A DNA stretch of 64,000 nt from Enterovibrio baiacu (GTDB lineage: Bacteria > Pseudomonadota > Gammaproteobacteria > Enterobacterales > Vibrionaceae): contig NZ_SCHN01000010.1 of the NCBI RefSeq assembly GCF_004120195.1, forward strand, positions 1 to 64,000. Reading direction: 5' to 3'. Both the position numbers and the translations under genes were made by a program. Positions 10,306-20,364 of this stretch are shown in pieces (position 1 is the stretch's first letter; the number at the start of each line of letters is the position of its first letter). The notes below the pieces were generated by a model. That model had not been told where the DNA came from and did not search any database. It saw only the letters and a list, made by a program, of their open reading frames with translations.

Positions 10306-11181
10306 ATGAGATCAATCAGTAAAGGTGACCAAAAGTCGGCATTGTCCCTCACTTGGCTACCCTTTATGTTTGCCCTAGTTTTCGCATTTGCGAGCCTGCC
10401 AGCTTTTAGCGCAGTGAAAAGCCAAGGAAAAGATGTGTTGGTATTTGGCATTGTACCTCAACAGTCATCCGCAAAACTCATTCGAAATTGGGGGCCTCTG
10501 CTCAAAGAAATCAGCGAATACTCTGGATTAACGCTGCGCTTTGCAACAGCTCCCAACATACCTGAGTTCGAGAAACGCCTGGCAGAAGGCAAGTATGATC
10601 TGGCTTATATGAACCCTTATCACTTTACGGTGTTCAACGAATCACCTGGCTATTCCGCGCTGGTGCATGCCAAAAACAAACGCATTAAAGGCATCTTAGT
10701 GGTGAAGAAGGGGGAAGACATTGAAACGCTCTCCGATCTTGAAGGCAAAGACGTTGCTTTCCCTGCGCCCGCCGCGTTTGCAGCAACCCTGCTGACCCAA
10801 GCGGCACTGAACAATGCGGGCGTTTCATTTACCCCCCACTATGTGGGTTCCCATGACTCTTCTTACCTTGCCGTTGCAGACGGCATGTTTGACGCAGGTG
10901 GCGGCATTATCCGCACCTTCGGCGCAAGCTCAGACGAAACAAAAAACCAATTGAATGTTCTTCATATCACGCAAGATTTCACCCCCCATGCCGTTGCGGC
11001 TCACCCGTCGGTCAATGAAGAAACCATGCAAAAAATCGTTCAGGCCTTTATTGAACTCAGCGACACAAAAAAAGGCAAAGCAGCACTAAAAACATTGAAC
11101 ATAAAAGGATTCAAAGCGGCAAAAGACAGCGATTGGGATGACGTAAGATCGCTAAATATCTCCGTCATCACCAACAAGTAA
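10306..11181 (+). CDS. PhnD/SsuA-like periplasmic binding protein
   Basis: I chose the ATG at 10306 because it gives a clean signal peptide (basic start, hydrophobic core, cut near AFSA) and has a purine-rich site upstream; an in-frame ATG at 10252 would add 18 residues. The mature part is a phosphonate/phosphate-type binding protein: VFGIVPQQSS opens strand 1, YDLAYMNPYHF is the usual hinge segment, and EGKDVAFPAPAAFAATLL and GTxD-like AVADGMFDAGGG follow. There is no ABC permease or ATPase beside it. Instead a hybrid kinase starts 13 bp downstream, so the likely job is ligand sensing for that kinase rather than uptake. The ligand is unknown. Confidence 0.85.
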   Translation: MRSISKGDQKSALSLTWLPFMFALVFAFASLPAFSAVKSQGKDVLVFGIVPQQSSAKLIRNWGPLLKEISEYSGLTLRFATAPNIPEFEKRLAEGKYDLAYMNPYHFTVFNESPGYSALVHAKNKRIKGILVVKKGEDIETLSDLEGKDVAFPAPAAFAATLLTQAALNNAGVSFTPHYVGSHDSSYLAVADGMFDAGGGIIRTFGASSDETKNQLNVLHITQDFTPHAVAAHPSVNEETMQKIVQAFIELSDTKKGKAALKTLNIKGFKAAKDSDWDDVRSLNISVITNK

Positions 11182-11194
11182 CGCGACTACACGT

Positions 11195-13843
11195 ATGTCG
11201 TTTCGCTTAAAAACCATCATCGGCATCGCCTTAATCGAGTTGGTATTGCTCGCGATACTGGTTTTTTCAGGGTTGAATTGGCTGCGGGGTTCAAACGAAC
11301 AACAAATTGAGCTGGATGGCCAACTGCTTTCCAGCACATTTGCCATTGCTACGCGCGATGCCATCATTTCAACGGATCTCGCCAACCTTAATGCGTTCAC
11401 CCAAGATGCCATTGCCAACAAAAACATCCTTTACATCAACGTAAAAAATGATGAGGGAAGACTTCTTGCGGGTGCATCATCGTTGCCTGACGACAAACAC
11501 ACCCCCAACTATGACCAACGCCCTTCTGAATCCGAAGATGGCATTTACGATATCCGAACGGATGTTGTCATAGATGAATGGAAGGTGGGGCAAATCGAAT
11601 TCGGTTTGAACGTATCCGCCTTCAATGCCCTGCTCTACAACGCGCAAAAATACGCAGTTGCCATTGCTGTACTCGAAATTGTATTGGTGGCACTTTTTTC
11701 TTTTGCCTTTGGCTCACTGCTTACTAATCAATTGAAAAAGCTGCAAATCGGGGCAAAGCGCATTTCGAAAAAAGGCCCAGGTGAAACGGTACCCGTAAAA
11801 GGAAACGATGAAGTGGCGCAGGTGACCCTTGCGTTTAATGAGATGTCGCTCGCCCTTGCCCACTCTTATACCGAGATTTCACATGAAAAAAACCGGTACA
11901 AGGTCTTGGCTGATCAAAACATGATGCTGGCTGAGATTGTTGAGCAAAGTCATGAAGTCATTTTGGTCACCAACACGGAAGGGAAAATCCAGCGCGTAAA
12001 CCACGCATTCAGTGACATTTTTGGCTACAAAGAAAAGGGCATTTTAGACAAAGGGGTTATGCCATTACTCTTTAGGGAAAGCATGGATACCGCCTCCGCT
12101 CACTGCATTTCAGACGCCATTGAAGCTGCTAGCATTGCGACGGTGAAGACGCAGTGCCTGAATCGTGAAAACGTGGAGTTCTGGACAGAGATAACCGTCT
12201 TCCCCATAAAAAGTTATGCAGGAAACGTGGAGAGGCTGGCCTTCATTGTCCGAGACATTACCGAAAACCACGAGTTTGAGACCAAACTCAAAGAGGCCGT
12301 TAACCGCGCAGAATCCGCAACCAAAGCGAAATCAGAGTTTCTTGCAAACATGAGCCATGAAATTCGAACACCAATGAACGGCATTATCGGTATGTCTGAC
12401 ATGCTGCAAGAAACCCCGCTAAACCGCGAGCAACTCGGATTCATTGATATCATCAATTCCTCAGCGAGGGACCTCCTCTATCTGCTCAACGACATTCTCG
12501 ACTTCTCAAAATTAGAAGCACAGAAACTGTCGCTCCAAGAAGAGTATTTCTGCTTGAGGAAAGTGATTGAAGAAACCATGACCATGATATCCATTGATGC
12601 AGCGAAGAAAGATCTGATGCTGGCGATTGATATCGACCCAGCCTTGAAAACAGAGGCGTATGGCGACGGCTTTCGATTAAGACAGATACTCAACAACCTA
12701 CTGGTCAATGCCGTGAAATTCACCGAACACGGGTACATCAAACTCATCGTTACCGGCTCGGAAGACATCGCGAAAAACCGCATCGATTACACGTTCTGTG
12801 TTGAAGATTCCGGCATTGGTATTCCAGAGTCCAAAATCAACGAGATTACCAACGCCTTTCAACAAGTGGATGGCACAACATCTCGCCGCTATGAAGGCAC
12901 AGGGCTTGGGCTTGCTATCACACAGCGCTTGTTAACCCTGTTCAATGGCACACTACACATCGAATCGAAAGAAAACCATGGTAGCCAATTCTGGTTCACG
13001 ATCCGACTTCCCTTACTCGGCGAGAACCGCTCTACAAAATTTGCGCTGGATGGCAAAAACATCGCCATCATTAACGCTGACCCTTTGCACCGCGCCATCT
13101 TCAACAAATACTTTGCGCATTGGTGTGCCGATATCCATTACCTGAACAACCCCGACAGCGTGGACAAAGGCCAAACACGCTATGACGTCGCCATTGTCTT
13201 GCTGTCAAACACGGTCACATTACCGCCTTCCAGCGCCTGCCCTGTCATTGGCGTGACACCACACATAGAAGACAGAACGCCTCATGCCGATGAGGCGGGT
13301 ATTATTCTGATATCTAAGCCTATTCGCATGCATGTGTTACTGCGAGAAATGCTGCACGCGTTAAATCAAAAGCCGTTGCCAATGCTCGAACCGTCATCAG
13401 ATAGCTATCGCCCTCACCTTCCAGAGAGCATCAAGAAAATGTCCATCGTGGTGGTGGATGACATTTCCTACAACCGTGAAGTTATTCGGGTTTACCTCTC
13501 GGAGCTTGAGCCGAACATCCAGTTTTTATCGAATGCTCAACAAGCCTTGGAGCACTATAAGCATCACCCGTTCGACATTCTGCTGACGGATGTGTCCATG
13601 CCCGGTCGCGACGGCTATGAACTCACGCAACAGCTGCGACGCTTTGAGAAAGAACACAACATTCCCGCCGCCTGTATTATTGGCCTTTCCGCCCATGCAG
13701 GCCGCCAGGATTTCAGTCGTGCCATTGAGTCAGGCATGGACAATTACCTCACCAAGCCCATCGTCAGAGAAGATTTGACCGAAGCGCTAATCAAAGCCTG
13801 CAGAACACGACAAGCGTTACTCGCCAACAATGCGCCATCTTAA
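11195..13843 (+). CDS. Hybrid sensor histidine kinase (HAMP-PAS-HisKA-HATPase-REC)
   Basis: 882 residues. A transmembrane helix (about 7-27), a periplasmic domain (30-150) and a second helix (153-175) are followed by HAMP (180-232), PAS (about 245-355), HisKA with the phospho-acceptor in [12 protein letters not shown] (His388), and HATPase_c with DSGIGIP and GTGLGLAI boxes. After a degenerate linker region comes a receiver with the acceptor in LLTDVSMPG (Asp799) and the conserved KP near the end. No HPt domain or output regulator is adjacent, so the phosphate must leave through a protein encoded elsewhere. The gene follows the PhnD-like protein by 13 bp and probably senses it in the periplasm, in the manner of LuxP/LuxQ. 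Confidence 0.92.
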   Translation: MSFRLKTIIGIALIELVLLAILVFSGLNWLRGSNEQQIELDGQLLSSTFAIATRDAIISTDLANLNAFTQDAIANKNILYINVKNDEGRLLAGASSLPDDKHTPNYDQRPSESEDGIYDIRTDVVIDEWKVGQIEFGLNVSAFNALLYNAQKYAVAIAVLEIVLVALFSFAFGSLLTNQLKKLQIGAKRISKKGPGETVPVKGNDEVAQVTLAFNEMSLALAHSYTEISHEKNRYKVLADQNMMLAEIVEQSHEVILVTNTEGKIQRVNHAFSDIFGYKEKGILDKGVMPLLFRESMDTASAHCISDAIEAASIATVKTQCLNRENVEFWTEITVFPIKSYAGNVERLAFIVRDITENHEFETKLKEAVNRAESATKAKSEFLANMSHEIRTPMNGIIGMSDMLQETPLNREQLGFIDIINSSARDLLYLLNDILDFSKLEAQKLSLQEEYFCLRKVIEETMTMISIDAAKKDLMLAIDIDPALKTEAYGDGFRLRQILNNLLVNAVKFTEHGYIKLIVTGSEDIAKNRIDYTFCVEDSGIGIPESKINEITNAFQQVDGTTSRRYEGTGLGLAITQRLLTLFNGTLHIESKENHGSQFWFTIRLPLLGENRSTKFALDGKNIAIINADPLHRAIFNKYFAHWCADIHYLNNPDSVDKGQTRYDVAIVLLSNTVTLPPSSACPVIGVTPHIEDRTPHADEAGIILISKPIRMHVLLREMLHALNQKPLPMLEPSSDSYRPHLPESIKKMSIVVVDDISYNREVIRVYLSELEPNIQFLSNAQQALEHYKHHPFDILLTDVSMPGRDGYELTQQLRRFEKEHNIPAACIIGLSAHAGRQDFSRAIESGMDNYLTKPIVREDLTEALIKACRTRQALLANNAPS

Positions 13844-13874
13844 AAGCGGCGACACGTCCTTTTCTTTCTGACAT

Positions 13875-13905
13875 AAAAAAGCCTCCCAATACATTGGAAG
13901 GCTTT
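13875..13905 (-). terminator. Terminator of the qmcA-nfeD operon
   Basis: On the minus strand AAAGCCTTCCAAT pairs with ATTGGGAGGCTTT, followed by a run of T. On the plus strand the T-run is only three long, so it may weakly stop the kinase transcript as well. Confidence 0.8.
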
Positions 13906-13945
13906 AACTATGTGTCGCGTTTACGGGTTAGCTACGGCTATATGC

Positions 13946-14428
13946 TCAGCGAATAGGTTCGACCGTAAACTTGCCGACATCAACGGCAATCACCTTTACG
14001 GAATCACCCGCCTCGAGCTGCACGTCTTTGAACGCAGGCCCAAGCACTAATTTCCAGCTCACACCGGAATATTTCACCGTTGCGGGTGTGTGTGCATCCA
14101 TGGCGGTTTCAAGCTCAAAGACCAAACCAATGAGATCGCTGTGAATGTTATACTCACGGCTTTCGCCTTTCTGCATACGTTTCATCGGCCCCCAAAGCAC
14201 GGCTGTCAACACACCAGCGCCAATGCCTGAACCAGAGATAACGCCAACAATCGTTGCAGGCACAATGCCAGCCCAAACCAGCACACCCGTGGTGATGGTC
14301 GAAAGGCCGAGCGCGAGCAAGACGATGGTGGACAATCCCAACACCCAAATTTCCACGATCAGAAAAATGAGTCCGATGATGATGGTGACTTCCGCCAAAT
14401 TATCTTGAAGATAACTGACTACATCCAT
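13946..14428 (-). CDS. NfeD-family membrane protein (QmcA partner)
   Basis: 160 residues. Two hydrophobic segments (about 14-45 and 47-78) lie ahead of a small C-terminal beta-barrel (OB-fold, about 95-158) with the pattern VKYSGVSWKL...AGDSVKVIAVD, typical of short NfeD proteins such as E. coli YbbK. The start codon shares one base with the qmcA stop (TAATG), so the two are translationally coupled. The family forms complexes with SPFH proteins in the inner membrane, and a role in membrane microdomain organisation is inferred from that. Confidence 0.88.
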   Translation of the reverse strand: MDVVSYLQDNLAEVTIIIGLIFLIVEIWVLGLSTIVLLALGLSTITTGVLVWAGIVPATIVGVISGSGIGAGVLTAVLWGPMKRMQKGESREYNIHSDLIGLVFELETAMDAHTPATVKYSGVSWKLVLGPAFKDVQLEAGDSVKVIAVDVGKFTVEPIR

Positions 14429-15375
14429 TAAGACCTACCTGCATTCAAGGTGTTAATGATGCTCATGGATTCAGCAACAAGGGCTGCTGCGCCCGATGAG
14501 CTATCAGGGAGAAGCACCACGGAAGATTCTTTCGCGATGGCTTTTTTCGCTTCAATGGCTTTATCTGCCAAATCAAGCTGAATCGCTTTTTGACCTTCAG
14601 GCGTTGCCGCTGTGCGACCTACCACTTCCAGTGCTTCGGCTTGAGCTTGTGCAACAGCAAGAATCGCCTGCGCTTCACCTTCTGCTTTCAGGATTTGCTC
14701 AGATTTTTCTGCTTCTGCTGCCAATACGCGCGCTTGTTTGTGACCTTCAGCCACGTTGATTTCAGATTGACGCGCACCTTCCGACTCTAGAATTACAGCA
14801 CGTTTTTCACGTTCTGCCTTCATTTGACGCTCCATCGCATCCAATACAGAGCGCGGTGGATCGATGTCTTTGATCTCGTAACGCAACACTTGAACACCCC
14901 AAGGCACCGCGGCTTCGTTGATGGCGGTGACAATCGCAGTGTTTAGGTTTTCACGCTCTTCAAACGTTTTATCCAGCTCCATACGGCCAATCTCTGAACG
15001 CATCGACGTTTGCGCAAGTTGCGTCACAGAGAAGATGTAGTCATCGACGCCATAACACGCTTTGACGGGATCCAACACTTTCAGGTAAAGCACACCATCA
15101 ACCACCAAGGAGATGTTATCGCGGGTGATCGCAGATTGACTCGGTACATCGAACGCTTGTTCTTTCAACGTGCGCACGTACGCAACACGGTCAATAAACG
15201 GAACCAGAATATTCAGGCCCGCTTCCATGGTTTTATTGTATTTACCGAAACGCTCAATGATGTATGAGGTATTTTGAGGCACGAATTTTACAGCACCGCG
15301 TAATACGATGACGATCAAAATCGCGAGAACGACCCAAGTACTGAGGATCGTCGGGAGAAGCTCTAAAATTTCCAT
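14428..15375 (-). CDS. qmcA: SPFH/band 7 stomatin-like protein
   Basis: 315 residues with one N-terminal transmembrane helix (about 10-27), the SPFH domain (30-200; ERFGKYNKTMEAGLN, DNISLVVDGVLYLKV, IKDIDPP) and a long Ala/Glu-rich coiled coil (about 190-265; AEREKRAVILESEGAR). This is the architecture and length of QmcA. It assembles into ring or cage-like oligomers in the inner membrane and is thought to modulate FtsH-type proteolysis. The 3' neighbour nfeD overlaps by one base. Confidence 0.92.
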   Translation of the reverse strand: MEILELLPTILSTWVVLAILIVIVLRGAVKFVPQNTSYIIERFGKYNKTMEAGLNILVPFIDRVAYVRTLKEQAFDVPSQSAITRDNISLVVDGVLYLKVLDPVKACYGVDDYIFSVTQLAQTSMRSEIGRMELDKTFEERENLNTAIVTAINEAAVPWGVQVLRYEIKDIDPPRSVLDAMERQMKAEREKRAVILESEGARQSEINVAEGHKQARVLAAEAEKSEQILKAEGEAQAILAVAQAQAEALEVVGRTAATPEGQKAIQLDLADKAIEAKKAIAKESSVVLLPDSSSGAAALVAESMSIINTLNAGRS

Positions 15376-15710
15376 TTTTATTTTTCCTAGCCAGCTAATT
15401 TGTAACCAGCATACCTAAATTCACCGTGCACTTTTACTTGCATATTAAGATTTTAGGGGTAATCAACAAAATTGACCGAGAGGTGATTGCGTCGTGTTTA
15501 GGATGCGAGATTCTGACGGCAAAAGTGTTCTGAAGGAACAAGAAAAAAAGAGGGCAGACAGAAGGGAAAACTAAGCAGCCCTGAACGTACTGCTTGGTAG
15601 AGACGCGTGCTGTCAGCGCAAAAGCTTCGAGCATGCTTATCTATATCCAAACAATTTGAAGATGCCGGATTCAGCGAGCATCTTCAGGTTGTTTGGGTAT
15701 ATAGGGTATA
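15376..15710. other. Intergenic region upstream of qmcA
   Basis: 335 bp without a convincing gene. One inverted repeat, GAAGATGC / GCATCTTC with a 12-nt loop (15658-15685), follows the reductase gene on the minus strand but has no T-run, so it is at most a weak terminator. The qmcA promoter should be in 15376-15500. Confidence 0.5.
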
Positions 15711-16253
15711 TCAGGCGCAAGTTCGCTCACGCACAAACGTATTCTTCACCAAACAGCCCAGTAACGGCTCTGAACTAACATGTTTGAATTTCAGCGGTTC
15801 GGCCAAATCACCAAACAAAGGAATGCCGCCGCCCAACAAAACAGGGATCGTCGTGATGATGAGTTCATCAATCAAATCTTGCTTTAAAAAGCCCTGCACC
15901 GTCACACCACCGTCAATGTAGAGATCGGCGTAGCCTTGTTCATTCAGCACGCGAACAACATCTTTTAGGTCACCATTTACCAAGAAAATCTTGTCTTCAT
16001 AGCCCGCAGGCACAGACGTCAAAGTGTTCGACAACATAAAAACAGGTTTGGTATAGGGCCAATCGCAACCGAAGCTCAACACCATCTCAACGGTGTTTCG
16101 TCCCATCACGATCGCATCAATACGATCCATGAATGCGCTAAAACCCAAGTCCGAACCGTCAGGGTTAGGAATGTCATGCAGCCATTCAATGCGGTTGTTT
16201 TTGTCTGCTATGAAGCCATCAAGGCTCGTTGCGATATAAACGATGTTAGACAT
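15711..16253 (-). CDS. RibD C-terminal/dihydrofolate reductase-like protein
   Basis: 180 residues from the ATG at 16253, which has a GAGAT ribosome site ten bases ahead; a longer open frame upstream lacks one. MSNIVYIATSLDGFIADKN opens the fold, and VMGRNTVEMVLSF and DLYIDGGVTVQGFL are the NADPH-binding segments of the RibD-C family, with TTIPVLLGGGIPLF near the end. Members reduce pteridine- or pyrimidine-like substrates with NADPH, but the substrate of this small stand-alone group is not known. It lies 108 bp downstream of the fructokinase gene, behind a terminator, and is probably transcribed separately. Confidence 0.85.
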   Translation of the reverse strand: MSNIVYIATSLDGFIADKNNRIEWLHDIPNPDGSDLGFSAFMDRIDAIVMGRNTVEMVLSFGCDWPYTKPVFMLSNTLTSVPAGYEDKIFLVNGDLKDVVRVLNEQGYADLYIDGGVTVQGFLKQDLIDELIITTIPVLLGGGIPLFGDLAEPLKFKHVSSEPLLGCLVKNTFVRERTCA

Positions 16254-16288
16254 AAGCGGATCTCGCGCCAGTAAAAAGAACGGTATAC

Positions 16289-16319
16289 AAAAAAGCGTGG
16301 GCATTTGCACCACGCTTTT
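16289..16319 (-). terminator. Terminator of the fructokinase gene
   Basis: On the minus strand AAAAGCGTGG and CCACGCTTTT form a stem around GCAAATGCC-like loop bases, followed by TTTTTTG. Confidence 0.8.
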
Positions 16320-16361
16320 CTCAAAAAACACATTTTATTTATTCAAATGACGTTCTTTCGC

Positions 16362-17261
16362 TTACCAAAGCCAAGCTGCGCCGCGCACGCCGCTTGAATC
16401 GCCATATTTTGCTTTAACAATCGGTGTCGCACATTCACCGCCTAACACCCATTGACCCATAAGCGGAGGCACATTGGTATAAAGACGCTCAACGTTAGAC
16501 ATGCCACCGCCGAGCACGATCACATCTGGGTCAAGCATGTTAACCATGGAGCCCAGTGCTCGCGCAAGACGTTGCTCGTAACGGACCAAACATGCTTCAG
16601 CTTCCGCATCACCTTGTTTGGCGAGTTCTACTATTTCTGGGCCTTTCAGGCTTCGACCCGTCGTCAGTTCAAAGTCTTTCCAAAATCCAGTACCTGAAAG
16701 GAAGGTTTCAATGCAACCCGGTTTGCCACAATAACATTCGATGTGTTCTGCGTGCTGGCGATCAACATCGTTTTGCCAAGGCAATGGATTGTGTCCCCAT
16801 TCACCTGCAACACCGTTTCCACCCACATGCACTTTGCCGTTTAGCGCCAAACCACCGCCACAGCCTGTGCCAATGATCACGCCATAAACCATGCCTTTAC
16901 CCGCACCAGCGCCATCAACAGCTTCAGAAACGGCAAGACAGTTGGCGTCATTCGCAATGCGCACTTCGCACCCCATCAAGGCTTCTAGGTCTTTATCAAG
17001 TGGCTGACCATTCAACCACACAGAGTTGGCATTCTTGACTAAGCCCGTCACTGGCGAGAGTGTACCGGGAATACCCATGCCCACCGTGCATGTTTCACCT
17101 ACCGCTTTTTCGGCGTCGTCTACGAGCCCTTTAATGGCTAACAGCGTTGCCTGATAATCATGTTGTGGCGTAGGTACACGTTGTTGGAAGATTTGTTCGC
17201 CCTGATCGGTTAGGACAACCGCTTCAATTTTCGTTCCGCCTAAATCAATCCCTATTTTCAC
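16362..17261 (-). CDS. mak: ROK-family fructokinase
   Basis: I start at the GTG at 17261, which has GGAGGA five bases upstream; a TTG start 12 codons earlier has no such site. This gives 299 residues and an N-terminus [11 protein letters not shown] that matches E. coli Mak. The ROK signatures are all present: the phosphate loop DLGGTK, the catalytic Asp in [11 protein letters not shown], the zinc site [11 protein letters not shown], and the adenosine loop [11 protein letters not shown]. The end [13 protein letters not shown] is nearly the enterobacterial one. It phosphorylates fructose (and weakly glucose or mannose) at the 6-OH in the cytoplasm. No sugar transporter is adjacent. Confidence 0.93.
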   Translation of the reverse strand: MKIGIDLGGTKIEAVVLTDQGEQIFQQRVPTPQHDYQATLLAIKGLVDDAEKAVGETCTVGMGIPGTLSPVTGLVKNANSVWLNGQPLDKDLEALMGCEVRIANDANCLAVSEAVDGAGAGKGMVYGVIIGTGCGGGLALNGKVHVGGNGVAGEWGHNPLPWQNDVDRQHAEHIECYCGKPGCIETFLSGTGFWKDFELTTGRSLKGPEIVELAKQGDAEAEACLVRYEQRLARALGSMVNMLDPDVIVLGGGMSNVERLYTNVPPLMGQWVLGGECATPIVKAKYGDSSGVRGAAWLW

Positions 17262-18046
<785 letters not shown>

Positions 18047-18070
18047 TTTTTCTTCACGCAGAGAATTTAA

Positions 18071-18096
18071 AAGGATGCCCTTGGGCGTCCTTTTTT
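18071..18096 (+). terminator. Terminator of the cold-shock gene
   Basis: AAGGATGCCC and GGGCGTCCTT form a stem (one G-T pair) with a TT loop, followed by six T residues. Confidence 0.9.
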
Positions 18097-18277
18097 ACGT
18101 TTTAGGCTTCCTTTTTCCTCGCCTTCTGTACCATTAGTTTTTCCGCCCGAACCCCGCTACCACGCCCTAGAAGTCGCTAGCTTCACCAATATCCGCTGCG
18201 AAAAACCGCAAGAATGTACAAAACTTTTGTTACGAATGTGTTTACACTGACCAGTACGACGGTCAAAAAGGTGCGCA

Positions 18278-19108
18278 ATGGAGTCTGCTCACTACAATTC
18301 TTCGCCCCTGCTTGGTGGGTTGGAGATTTTGCAAGCAACGTACGATAAGCAGAATTTTTCGCGACATACTCACGAAGGTTATACCGTGGGCGTTATTCAG
18401 AATGGCGCGCAGCGCTTCTGGCGCAATGGCGCTTATCACCTTGCCCCTAAAAACAGCGTCATTTTGGTCAATGCCGACCAAATTCATGATGGTCATGCTG
18501 CGACAGATGGTGGATGGTCTTATCAGGCTATGTATCCAACAGAAGCGCAATTCCACGCCGTCGCGAAAGATTTGGGGCTGGCATCAAACACGCCCTATTT
18601 CCCGTTTGCAGTAGAGCATGATCAACGGTTAGCGAATCAGCTTCTTCAGCTATTTACGTTGCTTCACGATAACCAAGACACCTTGTTGACTGAGACCTAT
18701 ACACACCATGTTTTGCTGTCGTTGTTGTGTCGCTATAACAAGCGCCAGCAAACGCCGAACAACACGGTCAAATTGGGTAAGCAACTCGCCACGATCCGAG
18801 ATTATCTCCACCAGCATTTTACAGAATCCATCTCCTTGGAAGGTTTGAGTGAACTCTCTGGCGTTAGCCCTTATCACCTTGTTCGACAGTTCAAAGAAAA
18901 ATACGGTCTGCCACCGCACGCTTATCAAATTCAACTGCGCGTGAGGCATGCTCAGCACTTGATGAAGTCAGGCATGTCCCTCGCTGACAGCGCCATCGCA
19001 AGTGGGTTCCACGATCAAAGCCACCTTCATCGACACTTTCGACGCGCCATGGGTGTCACCCCAAAACAATATCAACGCGCAATTTCGTCCAATTTTCCCT
19101 CTGCATAA
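18278..19108 (+). CDS. AraC-family regulator, likely controls azlCD
   Basis: 276 residues. An N-terminal cupin-like sensor domain (about 10-150; SRHTHEGYTVGVIQNG, and VNADQIHDG) precedes two helix-turn-helix motifs: ISLEGLSELSGVSPYHLVRQF (about 185-210) and SLADSAIASGFHDQSHLHRHF (about 235-255) with the closing GVTPKQY. It is encoded 46 bp upstream of azlC in the same direction, a common arrangement for a local activator of an amino-acid exporter. The effector is probably an amino acid or other small molecule, which is an inference from the neighbour. Confidence 0.88.
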   Translation: MESAHYNSSPLLGGLEILQATYDKQNFSRHTHEGYTVGVIQNGAQRFWRNGAYHLAPKNSVILVNADQIHDGHAATDGGWSYQAMYPTEAQFHAVAKDLGLASNTPYFPFAVEHDQRLANQLLQLFTLLHDNQDTLLTETYTHHVLLSLLCRYNKRQQTPNNTVKLGKQLATIRDYLHQHFTESISLEGLSELSGVSPYHLVRQFKEKYGLPPHAYQIQLRVRHAQHLMKSGMSLADSAIASGFHDQSHLHRHFRRAMGVTPKQYQRAISSNFPSA

Positions 19109-19154
19109 ATCGGTATTACTTTATCTACCGAACAACAAATGATGTGACCTACTC

Positions 19155-19931
19155 ATGAATCAAGACGCTTCTCTCCCCCGCGAACGGATATGGCTTTCTG
19201 CAATCTCCGACATGTTGCCGCTCAGCCTCGCCGTTGTGCCTTGGGGTATTCTTTGCGGCTCACTGGCCATTCAGGCAGGAATGACCCCATTTCAGGCACA
19301 AGCCATGTCGCTGTTTGTGTTCGCCGGTGCGGCGCAACTTTCCGGCACCAATATGATTGGGGCTGGCGCGCCGGTTGGCACGCTGTTTGGTTCAACCTTC
19401 GTGATCAGTGCTCGCCACCTGCTTTACTCGGTAAATATGCGCCAACACATACGTGCATTACCGCTTCGATGGCGTTTGCCACTCGGCTTTTTGCTCACCG
19501 ATGAAATGTACGTTGTCAGCGCAGCTCACACAGAACGCACAGGCAAGTTTAGCCCTCACTTTGCGCTGTATACCGGGGGCTTTTTCTACCTCTGTTGGAA
19601 CCTTGCGACTTTGGTGGGCGTCATCGGGGGGTCGCAGTTCGACAACATCGAAGAGTTCGGCCTTGAATTCGCGATCGCCGCGACCTTCATTGCGCTCGTG
19701 ATCCCAACGATAAAAGACATACCCGTAGCAATTAGCGTCTTGGTGTCGGCCTTCATGATGATGATCTTGACTTTGATGGGCATGGAAAATGCGCTCCTTG
19801 CCGCCGCCATTCTCGGCATGATCGCAGGCTTTACCGCGGAGAGCTTGATGCCAAAGAAAATCAACACAGAAAGCGTTGAACAGGCAGAAAAAACAGCAAA
19901 AGAGACACATAAAACGGAGGATGACCAATGA
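19155..19931 (+). CDS. azlC: AzlC-family branched-chain amino acid exporter, large subunit
   Basis: 258 residues with several hydrophobic helices (for example about 20-45, 60-85, 140-165 and 185-215). PLSLAVVPWGILCGSLAIQAG near the N-terminus and FVFAGAAQLSGTNMIGAGAP are AzlC hallmarks; the C-terminus (about 230-258) is a polar, Lys/Glu-rich cytoplasmic tail. With AzlD it forms an inner-membrane complex that exports branched-chain amino acids or analogues. The stop codon overlaps the azlD start (ATGA), so the two are coupled. Confidence 0.9.
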   Translation: MNQDASLPRERIWLSAISDMLPLSLAVVPWGILCGSLAIQAGMTPFQAQAMSLFVFAGAAQLSGTNMIGAGAPVGTLFGSTFVISARHLLYSVNMRQHIRALPLRWRLPLGFLLTDEMYVVSAAHTERTGKFSPHFALYTGGFFYLCWNLATLVGVIGGSQFDNIEEFGLEFAIAATFIALVIPTIKDIPVAISVLVSAFMMMILTLMGMENALLAAAILGMIAGFTAESLMPKKINTESVEQAEKTAKETHKTEDDQ

Positions 19932-20233
19932 ACACATGGATGATGATTTTAGGCATGGCGTGCATTACGTTTTCTGTTCGCTACATCTTTCTCGCGAGAA
20001 GTATTCCCTTCCAAGTGACGCCGACCATGCAGCGGATCCTAAAGTTCAGTGCGCCAGCAGTGCTTACTGCCCTTGCTGTGCCTATTCTTGTGTTTCCTCA
20101 CGGCGACTTTTTTGTTTCCACCAATAACCCGTATTTACTGGCAGGGATCTTTGTGTGTGTACTCGGTTTCTTGCGATTGGGTACATTGAGCACGGTACTT
20201 ATCTCAATGATATTTTTCTGGTTTATTCGCTAG
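19928..20233 (+). CDS. azlD: AzlD-family small exporter subunit
   Basis: 101 residues with about four hydrophobic segments, the usual AzlD size. MILGMACITFSVRYIFLA and FSAPAVLTALAVPILVF match the family pattern. It starts inside the azlC stop codon (ATGA), the standard pairing of these subunits in the inner membrane. Confidence 0.88.
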   Translation: MNTWMMILGMACITFSVRYIFLARSIPFQVTPTMQRILKFSAPAVLTALAVPILVFPHGDFFVSTNNPYLLAGIFVCVLGFLRLGTLSTVLISMIFFWFIR

Positions 20234-20364
20234 AAATTTATAAAACGAGATGCGCATCAGAGACCCTTATTCCAATTTGGGAAACAGATGCTTCTTTTAT
20301 TGAAATATCAGCGATATAGACTATTTCTTATATAGAGGGAAACAAGAAAAAAGGAGGACGCTCT

